In this document: in pieces, positions 50,113 through 63,295 of the stretch
Position numbering within the stretch: the stretch's first letter is position 1
Layout of the letters: each line of letters begins with the position of its first letter
From: Manis javanica
Lineage: Eukaryota > Chordata > Mammalia > Pholidota > Manidae
Reading direction: 5' to 3'
DNA: 64,000 nt
Assembly: GCF_040802235.1 (NCBI RefSeq)
Contig: NC_133159.1
Location: forward strand, 173,784,626-173,848,625
Position numbers and translations under genes: made by a program
The notes under the pieces: generated by a model
Told to the model about the DNA's origin: nothing
The model's database searches: none
What the model saw: only the letters and a program-made list of their open reading frames with translations

Positions 50113-52004
50113 TTTGGAGAAATTCTTGGTAAAGGGTTCATTGCATTGAAGGCCTTTGTGCTTCTCATGTTTTATTTTCTTTGCTGATAAAAATACGTTC
50201 TTTTTTTTCTCTGCACAAGACATATTAGTGCAGAACTCCCACTCATTCACGACCTGCTCCACCATTCCTCGTCTAGTTCTTGAACACGGGGAAAAACTTG
50301 CAAAATATTAACTAATTAGAAATTTTAAGCACCAGTTTTGGGATTCAGGTACATTTCAAACTTCAGATCTATTTCAGGTAGCTAGGAATTCCTTCCTCCT
50401 GTTTCCAGGCAAACCACAAGATTCTGTTACAGACCAAACTGCAGGCACCCTACCATCTCATAGACATCTGCCTTCTTCCTACCCTAGGGAGCCAGATGTG
50501 TAATGTGATCTTCTGGGTGACTGGTCCCATTATGCAAGGTATAGAATGGTAACTGCAGGCAGGAGGTGGAATGCTACCTGGGCCTCCTCACCTCAACTTT
50601 TTAGACATTTTTATTAAACATATTTACAAAAAGAAAAGGCAGGGGTGCATTTCAGAGCCCTTCTGTGTAGGCTTTCTTTTCAGGGACTGCCCAATTAAGT
50701 CCTCCAAACTCTGGCCTTCTCAAGGCAACAGGTCCCCAGACTGCATTCGCAAGGAAGACAACAAATTTCCCTCTAGAAATTTCTATTTTAGAGCTGGCAA
50801 CACTGATGGAATCAGTCAGATGCACTTTTCTAGGTTTAAGTAAGCACATAAATGAACGAAGGCTAACTCTATGCATTTCAAGTGAAGCACAGAACCAGGT
50901 CCATGATGGACATTGTCAAGTCCCCAGAGCCTTTTTAATTTTTTCAAAATAGTTCAGATCAAGAATCCTAGAGACCTGCTGATCCTAGCCACTGTATGAG
51001 GGTTGTTATAATGACTTTTTTGAAAAAAAAAATTACATAATTGTAGGGTAATCCCTGTAAGGCATGAGTACAGGAAAGCTGGTTCTGGAATAGGGTGACC
51101 AGGCTTGCCTGGGACAGAGGGATGTCCTCGGATGCAGGACTTGGCAGTGCTGGAGCTAGGAAAGTTCTGGGCATACTAGGATGAGTCAGTCTTCTGCTTT
51201 GGAAGCTAGAGAAGTGGAGTGGTTGGGGGAAGCGGGGAGAAGAGCAGGTAAGAAGAATGTGGAAGGGGAGGCTTTAGAAAGGTGAGCCATATTCAGCCTA
51301 GGAGTGTTATGAACTAGTAAGAATAATTATGAATAATTACACTTAAGTGGATCTCTCCAAATAACTGAAACATGGTGCCTCAAGGGTATGCATTGTTTTG
51401 GAGGAATGGTCTTTTACAGTTCTCTGCTTTCTTCAAAAAATGATATATATCATTTAATGTTTCCTTGTGTGTGTGACACAGGCTAATAGGTGCAGCTCTT
51501 CTGGTGAGATGTGCTTTGAAAATGTTACTCAAAACACCAACAGCTGCTGTTTTGTCCACTGCCAGAAATCTTGCACCGTTTGGGGTTTTGATTTTGATCT
51601 GCTGTGTTGAGGAAATCAAATAATTCATTATAAGGATAATATGACTAATATCAGAATGCCAGGCAGGAAAAGTACAGGTGAGACACAAGAGACCTGACTT
51701 GAATGTAGTGGTTTTAGGGTGACTGTTTTCAGGCATTTTCAGAGAACTTTTTTTATTTTAGGTTTGAGATTATATTTTGAGAGGTTGACACTGTTCAGGG
51801 GTTTGACTTCTAGAAAATTCTATTCCATTTGACCAAAAATTTATGGAGAAATTGTTATATGGTTACTCAAGATCTTCTATATGGACTTTGTCTTCAATAG
51901 ATGATGGTTTGCAAAATGGGTGGTACAGCTGTATATTCATTTTACAACTGAGAAAAGTAGTTGCATTTTAGATATAAAAAAACCTCTGTATCAACAATAG
52001 TGGT
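50113..52004. other. Intergenic; no gene seen
   Basis: Non-coding. The 118-aa and 90-aa frames here resemble nothing known to me. Confidence 0.4.
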
Positions 52005-52062
52005 CAGTTATTGAGTATTTATGATGTGGTAGGCACTGTGCAAAGATCAGGTCTTGCATCCA
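52005..52062 (-). mobile_element. MIR SINE fragment
   Basis: Short complement-MIR start: 'ttattgagtatttatgatgtggtaggcactgtgc'. Confidence 0.5.
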
Positions 52063-53937
52063 TGTTTAGAAAACTTCACTTGATTCAGTATTTTTCTGGG
52101 ATGCGACCATGGATTTAAATACTTTTTTGTAACATCTTACTGGGAATCATTGAAGTTGCTTTTGTAAAAACTTTGCTCCCATGGAGGCTGTTCTTTTATT
52201 TCCGCCTGCTAAATGACCATCTAACCCCAGGCTCTGCTCAGATTCATCTGTGGAATCATCTTTGCCTCCACACCTCCCCAGTCCAGACCGAGAGGGAAAA
52301 GGGCAGGGATGTGGGCTCACTCCTGCGAACCAACTATCTTCACTTCTTTGGAGAGATCCCCTTCTGTGCAATTATTCATTACACGTGACAAGCAAATGAA
52401 TCCAGTCTCAGGCTGTATGGTTTCCTTGAGCTTTTGGTTTTCAAATTTTTGCTATTATCCTTCTACATATAAAGTCCCCAGTGAAGCAACTCTTTAATCG
52501 ATCCTGCAGGCAAAGAGGGTGTTTCATCTGAAGAGCATTCAGGAACTTCCTTTAGATTATATAAATAGCTGCATTAGGTGCTAAGACACAGACCCATAAA
52601 AACAGATTATTTACCAACAGAGAAATATCAAAGGCAAGTGTGTACACATCCCTAGCAACACGCTCTTGGCAAACATACTCTCCGGTGGCAACCATTCATA
52701 CAGAAGCGAGGGAAAACCACATCAACATGTCAGAGGTTTCCCTCTGTCCTCGGTGGCCATAAGATCAGCAACTCCTGGCCTCTCCAGGATTCAGCTCCAA
52801 GTAGCAGCCTTGTCACTGGGTCACTCAGTCAACGAGGCAGCTGAAGAAGATGCCTCAGGGTTGCCATAGAAACGGAAAGAAGCATCAAGCACCTTCTCCT
52901 GCACGCTGTTCAATTTCATCTGAGTGACTTTATTCAAGAACCAAAAATAAAAAGTGCATCAGGCTGGAATTATATAAAGAGCCGTGTGTTGGATTATAAA
53001 TACAGTCTGTACTTTAGCCTCAGTCTCCAGCTCACATCTCCTGTCTATTTCAAAACATTTGAACTATTTAAGTGGGAGTCTTCATTTAAGGTTTAATTGA
53101 AGTGAGGCCCAGATTTGCCAAGATAAGGGAATGAGGCTTTCATCTGAATTCCTGACTTTCCCCGGCTCATACTTGACATATGAACATGGAGTCTTTTAAA
53201 CCAAGGTCCGTTGCCAGTGTGCGTTCGTGCTGGGCCATCTGGGCTCACCAGGGCCTATGGAAATTGCTCTGCCTTCAGGCATTCATGAGTCTAAAACACG
53301 CTATAGGTTTATGATCTTTTTGTTGGATAATAAAAAGAAGTGGACAGGAGAATGCCAAAGAAGCAATTAGTGCAGAAGGATAACAAAATTCTTTTTTTAC
53401 AAAACCTGTCACAACTTGCAATAGACAGCTTCATCCACCATGGAGAGGTAAGGGAGGGAGACACGTACCTTAGCATGGTCCTGTCCATCGCCATATTCAC
53501 CTGGGCGAAAGGGTTCAAAATTTTGAGAGTCTTCTCCTGTTCTTTACACCATCTGATGGGATGCATTAATTTTGCTGGCAGGAAAAGTCTCCTCTTCTTT
53601 CTAGTATCCTTTAGTGAAACAAGGCAATCCTGAGCCGGCAACACTGGCAGGATTTGAAAAGTGCTTAGGGTGATTCCTGCTAGGGATTTGCATAAAGTTG
53701 TGTGCAATATGCAATTTATTCAAAGCGGCAAATGCAAAGGTACAAGGTGTGTGTGATAAGCAAGAATGCAACTCCATTTGTTATCTGTGAATATGCCCTG
53801 TCTGTTCTCCTGATTTGGAGGACTATCTATACTATCTCACCATTTTATATCGTGTGAAAGCTCTATGCTGAGGTTTTCTGCAAGGCAAATTAGCCCTTTC
53901 TATAAATAAAATATGAAAGGATGTTCTCCTGCTGGAG
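52063..53937. other. Intergenic; possible regulatory stretch
   Basis: Non-coding and free of recognised repeats, which is relatively unusual here. It includes an RFX X-box-like site at 52860-52873 and AT-rich 'ggattataaatacag' and 'gaactatttaagtggg' segments at about 52990-53075. A distal enhancer is possible but unproven. Confidence 0.35.
52860..52873. promoter_or_regulatory. RFX X-box-like motif
   Basis: GTTGCCATAGAAAC resembles the imperfect palindrome GTTGCCATGGNAAC, with 12 or so of 14 positions matching. Isolated motif; binding unknown. Confidence 0.35.
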
Positions 53938-54183
53938 GCTGGCCGTCCACAGGTAAAAATGTGTGACCCAGTCAGCTGGTGCCACTTGTAACATTAAACT
54001 GGCTGGCCATGTTGTTCAAATGCTTCCTGAAACCAGCTACATGTTTGCAGACAAAAAAAAAAAAAAAAAAAAAAAGGAATTGAAGAGCTACTTTAAGTAT
54101 CTAAGGTTGGACATTTTTACTTTAGCGAATCTCAGATTTGCAGACCGAACCTAGAGGTCTGGAACAACCACTCAGATGAGGTT
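53938..54183 (+). repeat. Left arm of a diverged inverted duplication
   Basis: About 245 bases. Their reverse complement is recognisable at 54651-54889, sharing 'tgttgttcaaatgcttcctg', 'ctgaaaccagc', 'aacctagaggtct' and the terminal 'caggtaaaa'. The two arms match at very roughly three quarters of positions by eye. It contains a 23-base A-run at 54053-54075 that is A/T-rich but interrupted in the other arm. Confidence 0.75.
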
Positions 54184-54650
54184 ATTCCTCTGTTCATCTT
54201 GTGGCACAGTTTTTTTTTTTATGGAAAATGGAAAGAAATCTGCCCATTTCGAACAGGGAGGGTCTCGCTAGTCCCAGGATCATTTATTTTGCTTAGTATC
54301 GTAATGGTTCAGGAGGTAATGAGTATATTTGGCTGGGCATTACTTGTGGGGAAAGGCAAGAGAAAAATCCCCATGGAAATATGACCTGCCTGATCTGATA
54401 GATGTTTCTTATGAAGTATGCGCTCAGAAATTCTTCTCAGTCTCCCTTATAACCTCTTCTGTAAAGCCATCCTTGCTCAACGATAGATTTTAAAATTATT
54501 TTGGAAAAGCTCAAAGAGGTGTTGAGTTCTTGTTGAGTTGATGTGGGGAATATATAAAAACAAAAATATGAGCACAAACACCCCAGAAACAATCCATCTG
54601 AATTCAGAGCCAAGCAGATATTTAAAACTGAAGTTGAAAGCTGTGTTTGG
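54184..54650. other. Spacer between inverted arms
   Basis: About 467 bases of non-coding DNA. It could be the interior of one DNA transposon with long terminal inverted repeats, or unrelated sequence between two opposite insertions. No transposase frame is visible. Confidence 0.4.
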
Positions 54651-54889
54651 GGCACCTCCTCTGAGCAGTTGCTCTAGACCTCTAGGTTTGAAGGTCCAGG
54701 AATTCTAGATTCATTAAGGTGAAAATGTCCAATGTTAGATACTCAAGGAAGTTTTTCGGTTCCCTTTTTATTTTTATTTTTTGCGAGCGTGTCGCTGGTT
54801 TCAGGGAGCATTTAAACAACATCGCCATTCTGGTATTGCACATGGCACTAGCTGACCCAGCCACATTTTTTTACCTGCAGACTGCCAGT
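54651..54889 (-). repeat. Right arm of a diverged inverted duplication
   Basis: Inverted partner of 53938-54183, ending in 'ttttttacctgcagactgccag', the complement of the left start. I cannot assign a named family. Confidence 0.75.
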
Positions 54890-57149
54890 TCTCCTTTTCT
54901 AGAGACCCCATTCTTTCTTGAAATGTCCTACATATCTTTGCTTTGAGGCATCCTGTCTTAATTTTACCCTCTCACTCTTAGAGGAAAATATTACTCTGAT
55001 TTTCAAGATCTAGGGGATTTGCAAGTAGCTCAATGCAAGTTAATCCTATCCAGCCCCCTGCCTACCTCCCAGCCCAGGCTCCTGGCCCACTAATACTCTT
55101 TTTGCTAAATCTTTGGTTGGAGAACTTTTGAAAACATGTATATATATGTGATTTATTATAGGTAACAATACATATATTTTCCCTAAAGAAATCTGTAATT
55201 ATAAGGAAGTCTCAAAAGAACTTCCATAAGTTTCATGCAGATTTGATTTCTCCTTTTCTCCTTTATGTTTTTTTTACTGTATAAGATGCACTTAAACCCA
55301 GTTAGTGAAATCTTTTTTGAAAACTGAGTCATCTTCTGCAAAGAAATGGCTGCAAAATGTTGCCTTTCACAATTTACTTAAGACTGAAGCCCTGATTTGC
55401 TCATTGAAAAATAAGAGTAAAGACAGAATATTGCAACATTTAAAACCAGGTAGTTTTTGTAAAGGTGCTTCATAACTTACAACGTGCTACATATATGTAT
55501 TAGTTTTATACTTGCAGCCATTTTTCACTTTCTAACATAGATAGTCTTTATTCCAATTTAAAACATTTATGCCCATCCAACAAAAGCTAAAGCAAAAGAA
55601 AAATGGGCCCTTCTCCTTGTGGGAACATTCACCAAGCCTCAAACATCTAGAACTATCATGGGTGTTGGAGATTCATAGACACTCTTTTCAAAGAGCTTGC
55701 AGTAGAATGAGGGAGAATAAGAAAAACAATTACATACAGTAATCTAATTTTAGATATCTATGTTTGTGCTCTGACCTTACCAATCAAGCCAGACTACCTC
55801 CAGTACCCTGCCTGTGCAGCTGATACAGGCACACTTTTCTCCACCCTTGCTGGGAAAATCCATAGCATTACCTGCATTAAATGCCAAGCTTTTCTTTCTT
55901 TCTTTTTGTCCTGGAGTTTATCAGGTTGGAATTTATGCACCTGGACCTGGGCACTACGTGAAGGGAAGGCATTGTTCCGGGCAAAACGCTCAGTAACAAA
56001 CCTATCAGATTACAGAGTGTATTTCCTTTATCTTGGGGCGTTGGACTCTATTCAGGGGGCAAGCGGGATAGGATTTCACAGCTTGTTAGGACATGCTGGT
56101 CATGTCTTTTTCTAGTTCTTTCCCAGAGAAAGAGTGCAGTCTTCTGGCACACCTCCTGGGAGGGTTGGTGCCCAAACAAGAAGGTGTTAGCAACCTCAGT
56201 GCCTCTTGCTGAACAAAATGGTTTCACTGGCCCAAAACACAACTGCTTCCCCTGCACGAGAGGTTGGCTCTTCCTGGATCTTCTGGCCAAACTAGAGTGG
56301 ACCTGCTCTTTCACAGACGGTGGGTAGTATTTCTATTTTCTATCAGGACTGGTTTTGTAAGACCTCCCTCGAAAACTTCTGCGTCCAAAGGGATTTGCCC
56401 ACTGGACTTTAAGGGATTCATTCTTTCCCTATTACTTCCTTACAGACAAATTTCCCCTCCGTTTTCTTACTTCTGTAGGCCAGATCACCAAATTGTCATA
56501 TCCCTGAACTCTTCCTGGAAAATCTGCTAAAATGAACCATTTATTTTCCTTTGACAAATTCTCTTCAAAGGAAAACTGTATTCCTGACAAAGAATTATAA
56601 GGATGTTCATTTTGCCCGTCACTCACGCCCCAACACAGGCGCACACACATCAAACTAAAGGTCTGTTGTGATGGATCCCGGAGTCCTCACTTTTAAGAAG
56701 TCTTCTTGGCAATACTGGTAACGTCAAAGGGGCAAGGAAGCCCAGAAACTGTACAAACATCACATAATTTGGGGCATTTGTCCTGAATTATTCATTGTTA
56801 CTCTATGCGTTCCAGTTACAGGAAACAAAAGGGTAATAATAGTGGGATCGTGAGGGATACCCATTTTTTCTTTATAATTTATTTATAAATTTCACATTTT
56901 TTACAATGAAAGTATGGCACTTTTTTAAGTCTTCTGCAAGATCATTGAGTTGAAGGCGTGGTTCATTTTTCTGTTTTTTTTTTTCTGTGTTTTCTGATAA
57001 ATATATTAGGCGACAAACTATCATCCGAGTACCACTTTTGCCAAGATCTGTAGGTTTAGGATATGCAACATTCTCAGTGTTTTGAAAATGTTCTTAGTAG
57101 TTTGGAATAGCCCCCAAACTATAAAAATAGTCTTTTAAAATGTCCCGTT
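54890..57149. other. Intergenic; no gene seen
   Basis: AT-rich non-coding sequence. 'ataatttatttataaatttc' at about 56874-56893 may be old LINE tail. Confidence 0.4.
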
Positions 57150-58100
57150 GGATATTATCCTATTTTTTTATAGCATTTGCTTTTGTGGGAGGAGACCCTT
57201 TTCTATTTTTATTTTCTAATTTTATTGAACTGTGGTCAGAAAATATGTAATATATTATTTCCTTTAAAACATAATGGCCAATTTTTGTAAATATGCCGTG
57301 ACTATTTGAAATGAAAGTCTATCTGTCCTTTGTTAGGTATACATTCTATACATCTATAAGCCTGTTCTTTATAGCATTATGTAATTCAAATGTTCAATAC
57401 CTTTAAATACTTTATATCTGTTTAATGTCTTAACTATGAAAATAAGTGTGTTTAAGTCTCTACAATGGTCGCAGTACAGTCCCTTTCTACCCATATTTCT
57501 AATGGTCCTTCCTTCCTGTGTATCTCAGTGACACAGTGTTAGGTGTGTTCATGTTAATGATTTTTAAATCTTATTAGCAAATTGTAACGTCATCAAATAA
57601 AATAATCCCCTTTATAGCCTTGTTTTGTCACTCATTAATATGGCAATGCTGTGTTAGGTTTTTTTTTTCGGTATTTACCCAGCACATCTTCTTTTTCCTC
57701 TCTTCACTTCTTTGTCTTTCTATGTAATTTTCTATATGTCTTATCTTTACACCAAAGTTGAGGGTCTTTACGATTATTACGAATATTCATGTTTCTGCTT
57801 TTCTTGCTCCTTGTCTCTCTCTTTCCTGTTCTTTACCGTGTTGACGGATTTGTCTTTACTTTTTCTTCCACGGACTTACAGATATATATTCTATTTCTTT
57901 TACGTTAGTGGTTGTCCTATGTTTAACAGTTTAAACAAATCACCCCTAAAATGTCTAGAACTTGTTTGCCTCTGTAACAATATTTGCAGTAAGACAGAAA
58001 CGTCACATTGCCCTCACTTCTCTCCCTTCCCTCACATCCCGGTACATGGAATTTCTCCATCCTACAGCACACGATTAAAAATCAAAGCTGAATGAATGTC
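57150..58100 (-). mobile_element. Old L1/HAL1 ORF2-region fragment
   Basis: Antisense L1-like text: 'ttttattgaactgtggtcag', 'aaagtctatctgtcctttg', 'tcctttatagccttgttttg'-like, and 'acgttagtggttgtcctatg', in the order of the ORF2 complement. The 127-aa + strand frame is a by-product of this decay. Confidence 0.6.
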
Positions 58101-58384
58101 AGTGGATTTTTATTTTAAATGTGATGTAACTTTATTATGCTCTCTTAATTAAGGTGAAACAGACACTACAGTGATTCAACTGGAATAAACATTTTTACTG
58201 CATCAACAGAGGAATCTGGATTGAGTTGTAAATTCCCAGAAACAGGTACGGTTGTTAAGTTGATACCGAGCACAGCTGCCTTTTACTTTGGTCTTGAGAA
58301 CCTGCAGCCGCTTACTTGCCGCCCGACATTGCCTACGGTAGAGGACCACTCTGTATTTAAACAGATCCTCTGAGTCATTCTGAG
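58101..58384. other. Intergenic; no gene seen
   Basis: Non-coding; nothing recognised. Confidence 0.35.
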
Positions 58385-58560
58385 GCATAGCAGTCTGAGA
58401 ACTCCTGCAGTTCACCAAGCATTGATGGATGGGCCACACCCCAGAGCTTCTAAGTCACTTGGCTTAGGGTGGGGCCCCAGAATTTGCATTTCTAACCTGT
58501 TCCCAAGTGGGGCACAAGATGCTGGCCTCAGGGCCCCACGTGAGGAACAGCTACTCTAGT
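58385..58560 (-). mobile_element. MER5A hAT-Charlie element
   Basis: Complement MER5A core: 'gggccacaccccagagcttct', 'ttagggtggggccccagaat', 'ttgcatttctaacctgttccc'. The ends are blurred. Confidence 0.85.
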
Positions 58561-59317
58561 GCAATCAGTTCTGAAAAAGAGCCCTGGGTGCTCACCTTGA
58601 CTGTGGCAGACCACATATACCACCTTGGGAAAGACATTCACTTTCCAGGGTTCCACTTTCCTCAAGCAGAGGAGCAGCAGAGGACCCAGTGGTTTCTGAG
58701 GTCCCGCTGAGTCTAGTTTTTGTTTTTCCTCTCAGTAAAGAGGCTATGACTATTTTCTATTACATCTGATAAGATAGAACATCACATTATTGCATTGATG
58801 TGTGACTGCGATAATTACACAAAATTATTCTTTTTAGTATTTATATCAGTAAAAATTTCATGCAGAAAGATCCAAGAGATGTGTGAGAGGCAAAACAAGT
58901 GAAGGAAGTAAAGTTCAAACCGAATGGAGAGTAGCATATGCAAATCATGCCATTAACATTGATACATTCAATTAATAGGTCAAAACTTTGCTTTTTTGTC
59001 TATTTTTGGCAACTGAATTAGAGGAAAAACAGTCAAAATAAGTTAAATGGTGTAAGAAATACATAAACTTGCTATGGTGCTCTGTAAGGTGAAGGAAATT
59101 ACTTCTATTCAGGGAAACTGGATAAAATAGAGAGAAAACTGGTCCTGGGGAGCTTTTGAGATAAATGTGAAATAATGGGTATGATTTGAAGAGGCAGAGA
59201 TGGGAGGTAGGACTGCACCCACACACACAGGCAGGGAGACCTGAGGCATATCTTGATAACCACAAGACACCCATTTTTGTCTAGCACAGGGCCTTTGTTT
59301 CCCAGGAAGTCTTGACA
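58561..59317. other. Intergenic; no gene seen
   Basis: Non-coding; no recognised repeat. Confidence 0.35.
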
Positions 59318-59497
59318 AGGTCTAGACATATTTTTGGTTGTCACAATTTAGAGGGGGGTGTTACTGGCATTTAGTGGGTAGAGAGCAGAGATGCTCTGGA
59401 ACATTCTGCAGTGCACAGGACAGGTCCCCTTAATAAAGAATTATCCATTCCAATATGTCAATCCATATGTCAACAGAGCTGAAGCTGAGAAACCCTG
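59318..59497 (+). mobile_element. MER20 hAT-Charlie element
   Basis: Forward MER20 lacking its first bases: 'tttttggttgtcacaattta', 'ggtgttactggcatttagtgg', 'gcagtgcacaggacaggtccc', 'aagaattatccattccaata', and the terminal 'gagaaaccctg'. MER20 copies have been linked to regulatory function in some mammalian tissues, but nothing here shows this. Confidence 0.92.
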
Positions 59498-59499
59498 GT

Positions 59500-59960
59500 C
59501 TAGGGTGTAGCTACTTTGGGACATTGATGGGGAATAAGACTGGAAAGTAGCTGAAGGCCTTTAGATGATTTTATTTGAAACAGAAGGTTGTGAGCAACCA
59601 CTGAAGTTTTCTGAGTGAGGTAATGATATAATACAGTGCCTTTTAGAAAGATGAAGTGTCAAATACATACAGTTGATTAGAGGAGCTGGGTAGAGTAGTT
59701 AAGAGCCAATGGCAATATTTCGGGTCAGAGGTAGTAAGTGCTTGAACTTGAGGCTGGAAAGGAAGTGATCAATTCCAAAGACATTCCAAAGGAATGTACC
59801 TGACTTGGTAACTGCTTAAATTGTGGGAGAAGAGAAGGTGGCTGGAAAGTCAAAGATGGATCACAGCATGGCTGAAGCAAGAACCAGAGGACTCAATGCA
59901 CATTGATTTTGAGGCACGCAGGACATTTATAGGGGGTCACATCAAGTAACCTGCTAGAAG
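59500..59960 (+). mobile_element. Old interspersed repeat (same family as 21590)
   Basis: Phrases such as 'gtgagcaaccactgaagttttctgagtgag', 'gattagaggagctgggtaga' and 'aactgcttaaattgtgggag' follow the family seen at 1681-2660 and 21590-22800. Strongly diverged. Confidence 0.45.
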
Positions 59961-62900
59961 GCAGGGAGATTCAAAGTGACACTCCAGTCTACATTCCTAA
60001 ACTCTTCCAGTTGAGTTGAATCGAGTTACCATCCTCATTTGCAACAATGAGATTTTTTTCATTCTCAGTTGTGGGATGGGGGTGATGGGGATAGTGACAG
60101 GGGTGTGCATGGACTTGGCCCTTCAGCAGTCCAGCTAGAGATAGGCCTGCTCATCTAGTCTCATCCTAGCAGGGTATTATTGGTGTTCACTAAATGTGTA
60201 ACAGCAGTCAAGTGGAGTAATGGTTTTTGCTTACTAGAGGTTGTATCTGCTTCTGTGTACATCTTCCATGATTTCAGGGTTGTACATTTGCAAGTCACAT
60301 TTGTTTTCTGGGCATGAGTTCACATTTATGTAAATCATCTTCACATGCTGCTACAAATCCACTCAAGTCAACTGTTTAGCACATCCCGACATGTACATTT
60401 GAGAGGTTTCCATGAATTACATTCTTTGTTCTAATCCTGCATTGACTCATTCCAATGTATTTGCCATCACTCCTGCTGCAACTTGACCCAAGGTGCTTTG
60501 TTAGCCTTGTTTCATATGTCTTACTTTACAGTGGGCAAAGATGCTACCCCTCCTCCTCTTATGGCATGAGTGGAAGTAGAGGAGGCCAGGAATTAATCAC
60601 TGTCCACAGCTGATACACACAGCAGCCAGGAGTAGGCATTTTGATACATTCATTAAAAGGAAGCTTGGCCAGTTCAATTCCTGCTGACTTATGCAAGGCA
60701 CATAGGATTCCCTCATTCTTCCAGTTCCCTAGAATCATGTAGTACAAGAATCCACGTATCCTGTGTATTCCAACCATGTTTTTTGCCATGCAATCTGGGT
60801 TTGTGATACAAAGAGTAAATATGATGTAAGGCAAGTACACTCTGGTGCATCGCAAAACTTCATGAACTTTCTGTTAACGGATTTGTCAAAGTGCTGTATC
60901 TTTGGCAGGAGGACATATATTGCACGGATTTTGTTGACTCGGCTGGATTTGATACCTAAGGTCCCTGAGGTGCCCATCTTCGTGTCCAACAGTCAAATTG
61001 ACCAAGAAGGGTAATCTACTGGGAAATCTGCCAAGAGACTGCCTTTATGTCAAACCCTGCCTAGGAGTGGGAAAGGGCAAGGAAAAGCTATTTTCACATG
61101 CCACAGAAGAAACAACTTCCAGGCAGGCAAACTGGACACTATCATTGATCTGCCATGTTTGGCATGGACACTTTTTCCAGTGGGCACATCAAACGCTTAC
61201 TGATCCAGGATTCTGAGAAACTTGTATCGTACTGGCTACATCTGTTCCTTATCAATGGAGAATCTATCTTCTGGATATTTTTACCTAGCTGGCCAACCAT
61301 AATTCCCTTCCTTACCTCTTCTACTTTTCTTCTGTACAGACTGTATTCTTGATATTCCCAGAGGTTTTAATCATCAGCAAATATTTTTGAAATAGAATGT
61401 ATCAGAGTGTGTGGCTTCAAAGTAAGACAAAAAAACAATCTCCATCAACTTCACAGTTCTCTAGAATGAGTCCTGTTTCTCTGACTCATTTTAAGTTGAA
61501 GTTTGTTTGAAAAAGTCCATGTTGGAAGAACATAAAGAATGAAGAGTGCGATGATTAAAAAGAAAAAGAAAAAAATAGCTTGGAAAATATGGATTCTTGA
61601 AAAGCTATGGAAAGGATCGCGATCCCTTGTCGAAAAGGTTTAAGATGCATGAATGCAGAACTGGATTTGCAGGCAGACCCACGGCTCCCTGGGACTCGGG
61701 AAGGGACTTCCAGAATGGTACGTGTAACAGATTAGTTCCTTAGGGGTCTGAAGAGGAGAAGACACCTCCAGAAATTCTTCTTTCTTCCACGTAGGACCTA
61801 GTCAGTCATCATCTCTCTCCCCTCTTGTTTGTTTTGCCCAAATCTGGAACATCTTTCAGGAAATATCATTTTCAGACTCTAAGATTCAGCAATGATATAA
61901 TTTAGAGAGATGCTGTTGAAAGTCTGACATGAATACTATCTTCTTAGATTGATGTCGAGCATCTCCAGTGGTCTTCCTGATCCCGTAAATACTCCTGTTT
62001 CTTCTGTGTCAAAAATGACCACTAGAGCTGAGCTGGTAGCTGAGGTCTGCTCCTGGGAATTACCACGGAGGCTTCACAGTTTTTTACTCCATACGCATAC
62101 TTGATGCATTTGCATAGCGACACATACACTAAAATCAGCTCAGCGTAGATCTGTATTATTTACCACTGTATCTTAGACAGCTTCCTGTGTCACATTCTTC
62201 CCTTTGACCATCTTAGCTGAAAAAGCTCCACTCACTTATCTCATATTCTTTCACCTTTGCATGGAAAAGAGATTTTCCGACTTCATAATGAAGTTACCTA
62301 AGGTTTCTACTAAACCTTGGTTTGGTATAATTTCAGATACATAACTAGTAAACAATTTACCCTAAGAACTTAATCAAATCTTAAACTACCTATATTAATC
62401 CAGAAACTCTTTGGGAAAAAACCCGTCTTTTGGTTCATTAAGACCCTATGAGTAAAGACCGTGCCTCTTGTAATTAAACCAACAGAAACTAAACTGTCTG
62501 GTGTGTCACAATTTATGGTATCTCAGGATAATATATGTTAACTAAATATCTTTCATCTGTATTCATCAGACAATGAGTTAGTATAAGTAACTAAAGTTAA
62601 ATGTTTTGAATGGCAGGGAAAATTAGTCCTCAAGGCTGTCAACCTGGTATTTGGCAATCTTGTTAACTTTAGGTCTTCCTTTTAAAGAATTACAGGAAAG
62701 CTTAAATTGTTCAGGATAATTCTGGACAACCTTTGAAACTTGTGAAAATCTTCATACAAACATCACTTTTGCAAAGGTTTCATACCACAGTCCTAGAAAA
62801 GTGTGGTGAATATGTGTTTCTGAATTTTAGGGATCTCTGACCATTTTCTCTTTGTTAAGTAGTAAAATCCCTGAGAAATGAATCATTTTGTCATTTTTAT

Positions 62901-63295
62901 AAAAACAGGAACACAAAATATATACTGATGTCAGAGTAAAGATACAGCTGTGTTTTGGAAATTAAATGTGAGGTTATGTGTGAGCTATGTCAAACCTAAC
63001 AGTTGCTTGAATCTCGGTGATTTTGATATTTGTAAGAAGGTCATGAAAAAGGAATCAGAAATCATTGCTTTCATAGATATTTAATAAACTGCTTTACCTT
63101 TATTTCTCCTGTTTCCACAACAGTAAGTTTGTGATTTTTGGTTAAAGTTTAGGTTACCTCTCAGGTGGATGTAGATTTAAGCAAAACAAACAAAACAAAA
63201 TATTTTTACTGAGGTGGTTTGTAGTTGGAATGAGATTTGTTTCTTCTGCTTTTGCTGTATTTAGTCAAATAACTTTTTTTTGACATAACAGCAAC
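59961..63295. other. Intergenic; no gene seen
   Basis: Non-coding. Overlapping 80-100-aa frames on both strands at 60559-61352 resemble no protein I know and lack splice or start context. A 12-bp CpG-containing palindrome lies at 61614-61625. Confidence 0.4.

Noticed and set aside
53309-53707. 132-aa antisense frame
   Set aside because: No recognisable domain, overlapped by a 97-aa frame on the other strand, and no splice or promoter context. Its length is within chance for 64 kb.
57712-58095. 127-aa frame as a small membrane protein
   Set aside because: It lies within antisense L1-like sequence and is hydrophobic only because of T-rich codons.
60559-61352. Possible processed pseudogene from overlapping 65-98-aa frames
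   Set aside because: No protein similarity recognised, no A-tail or target duplication, and the frames alternate strands at random.
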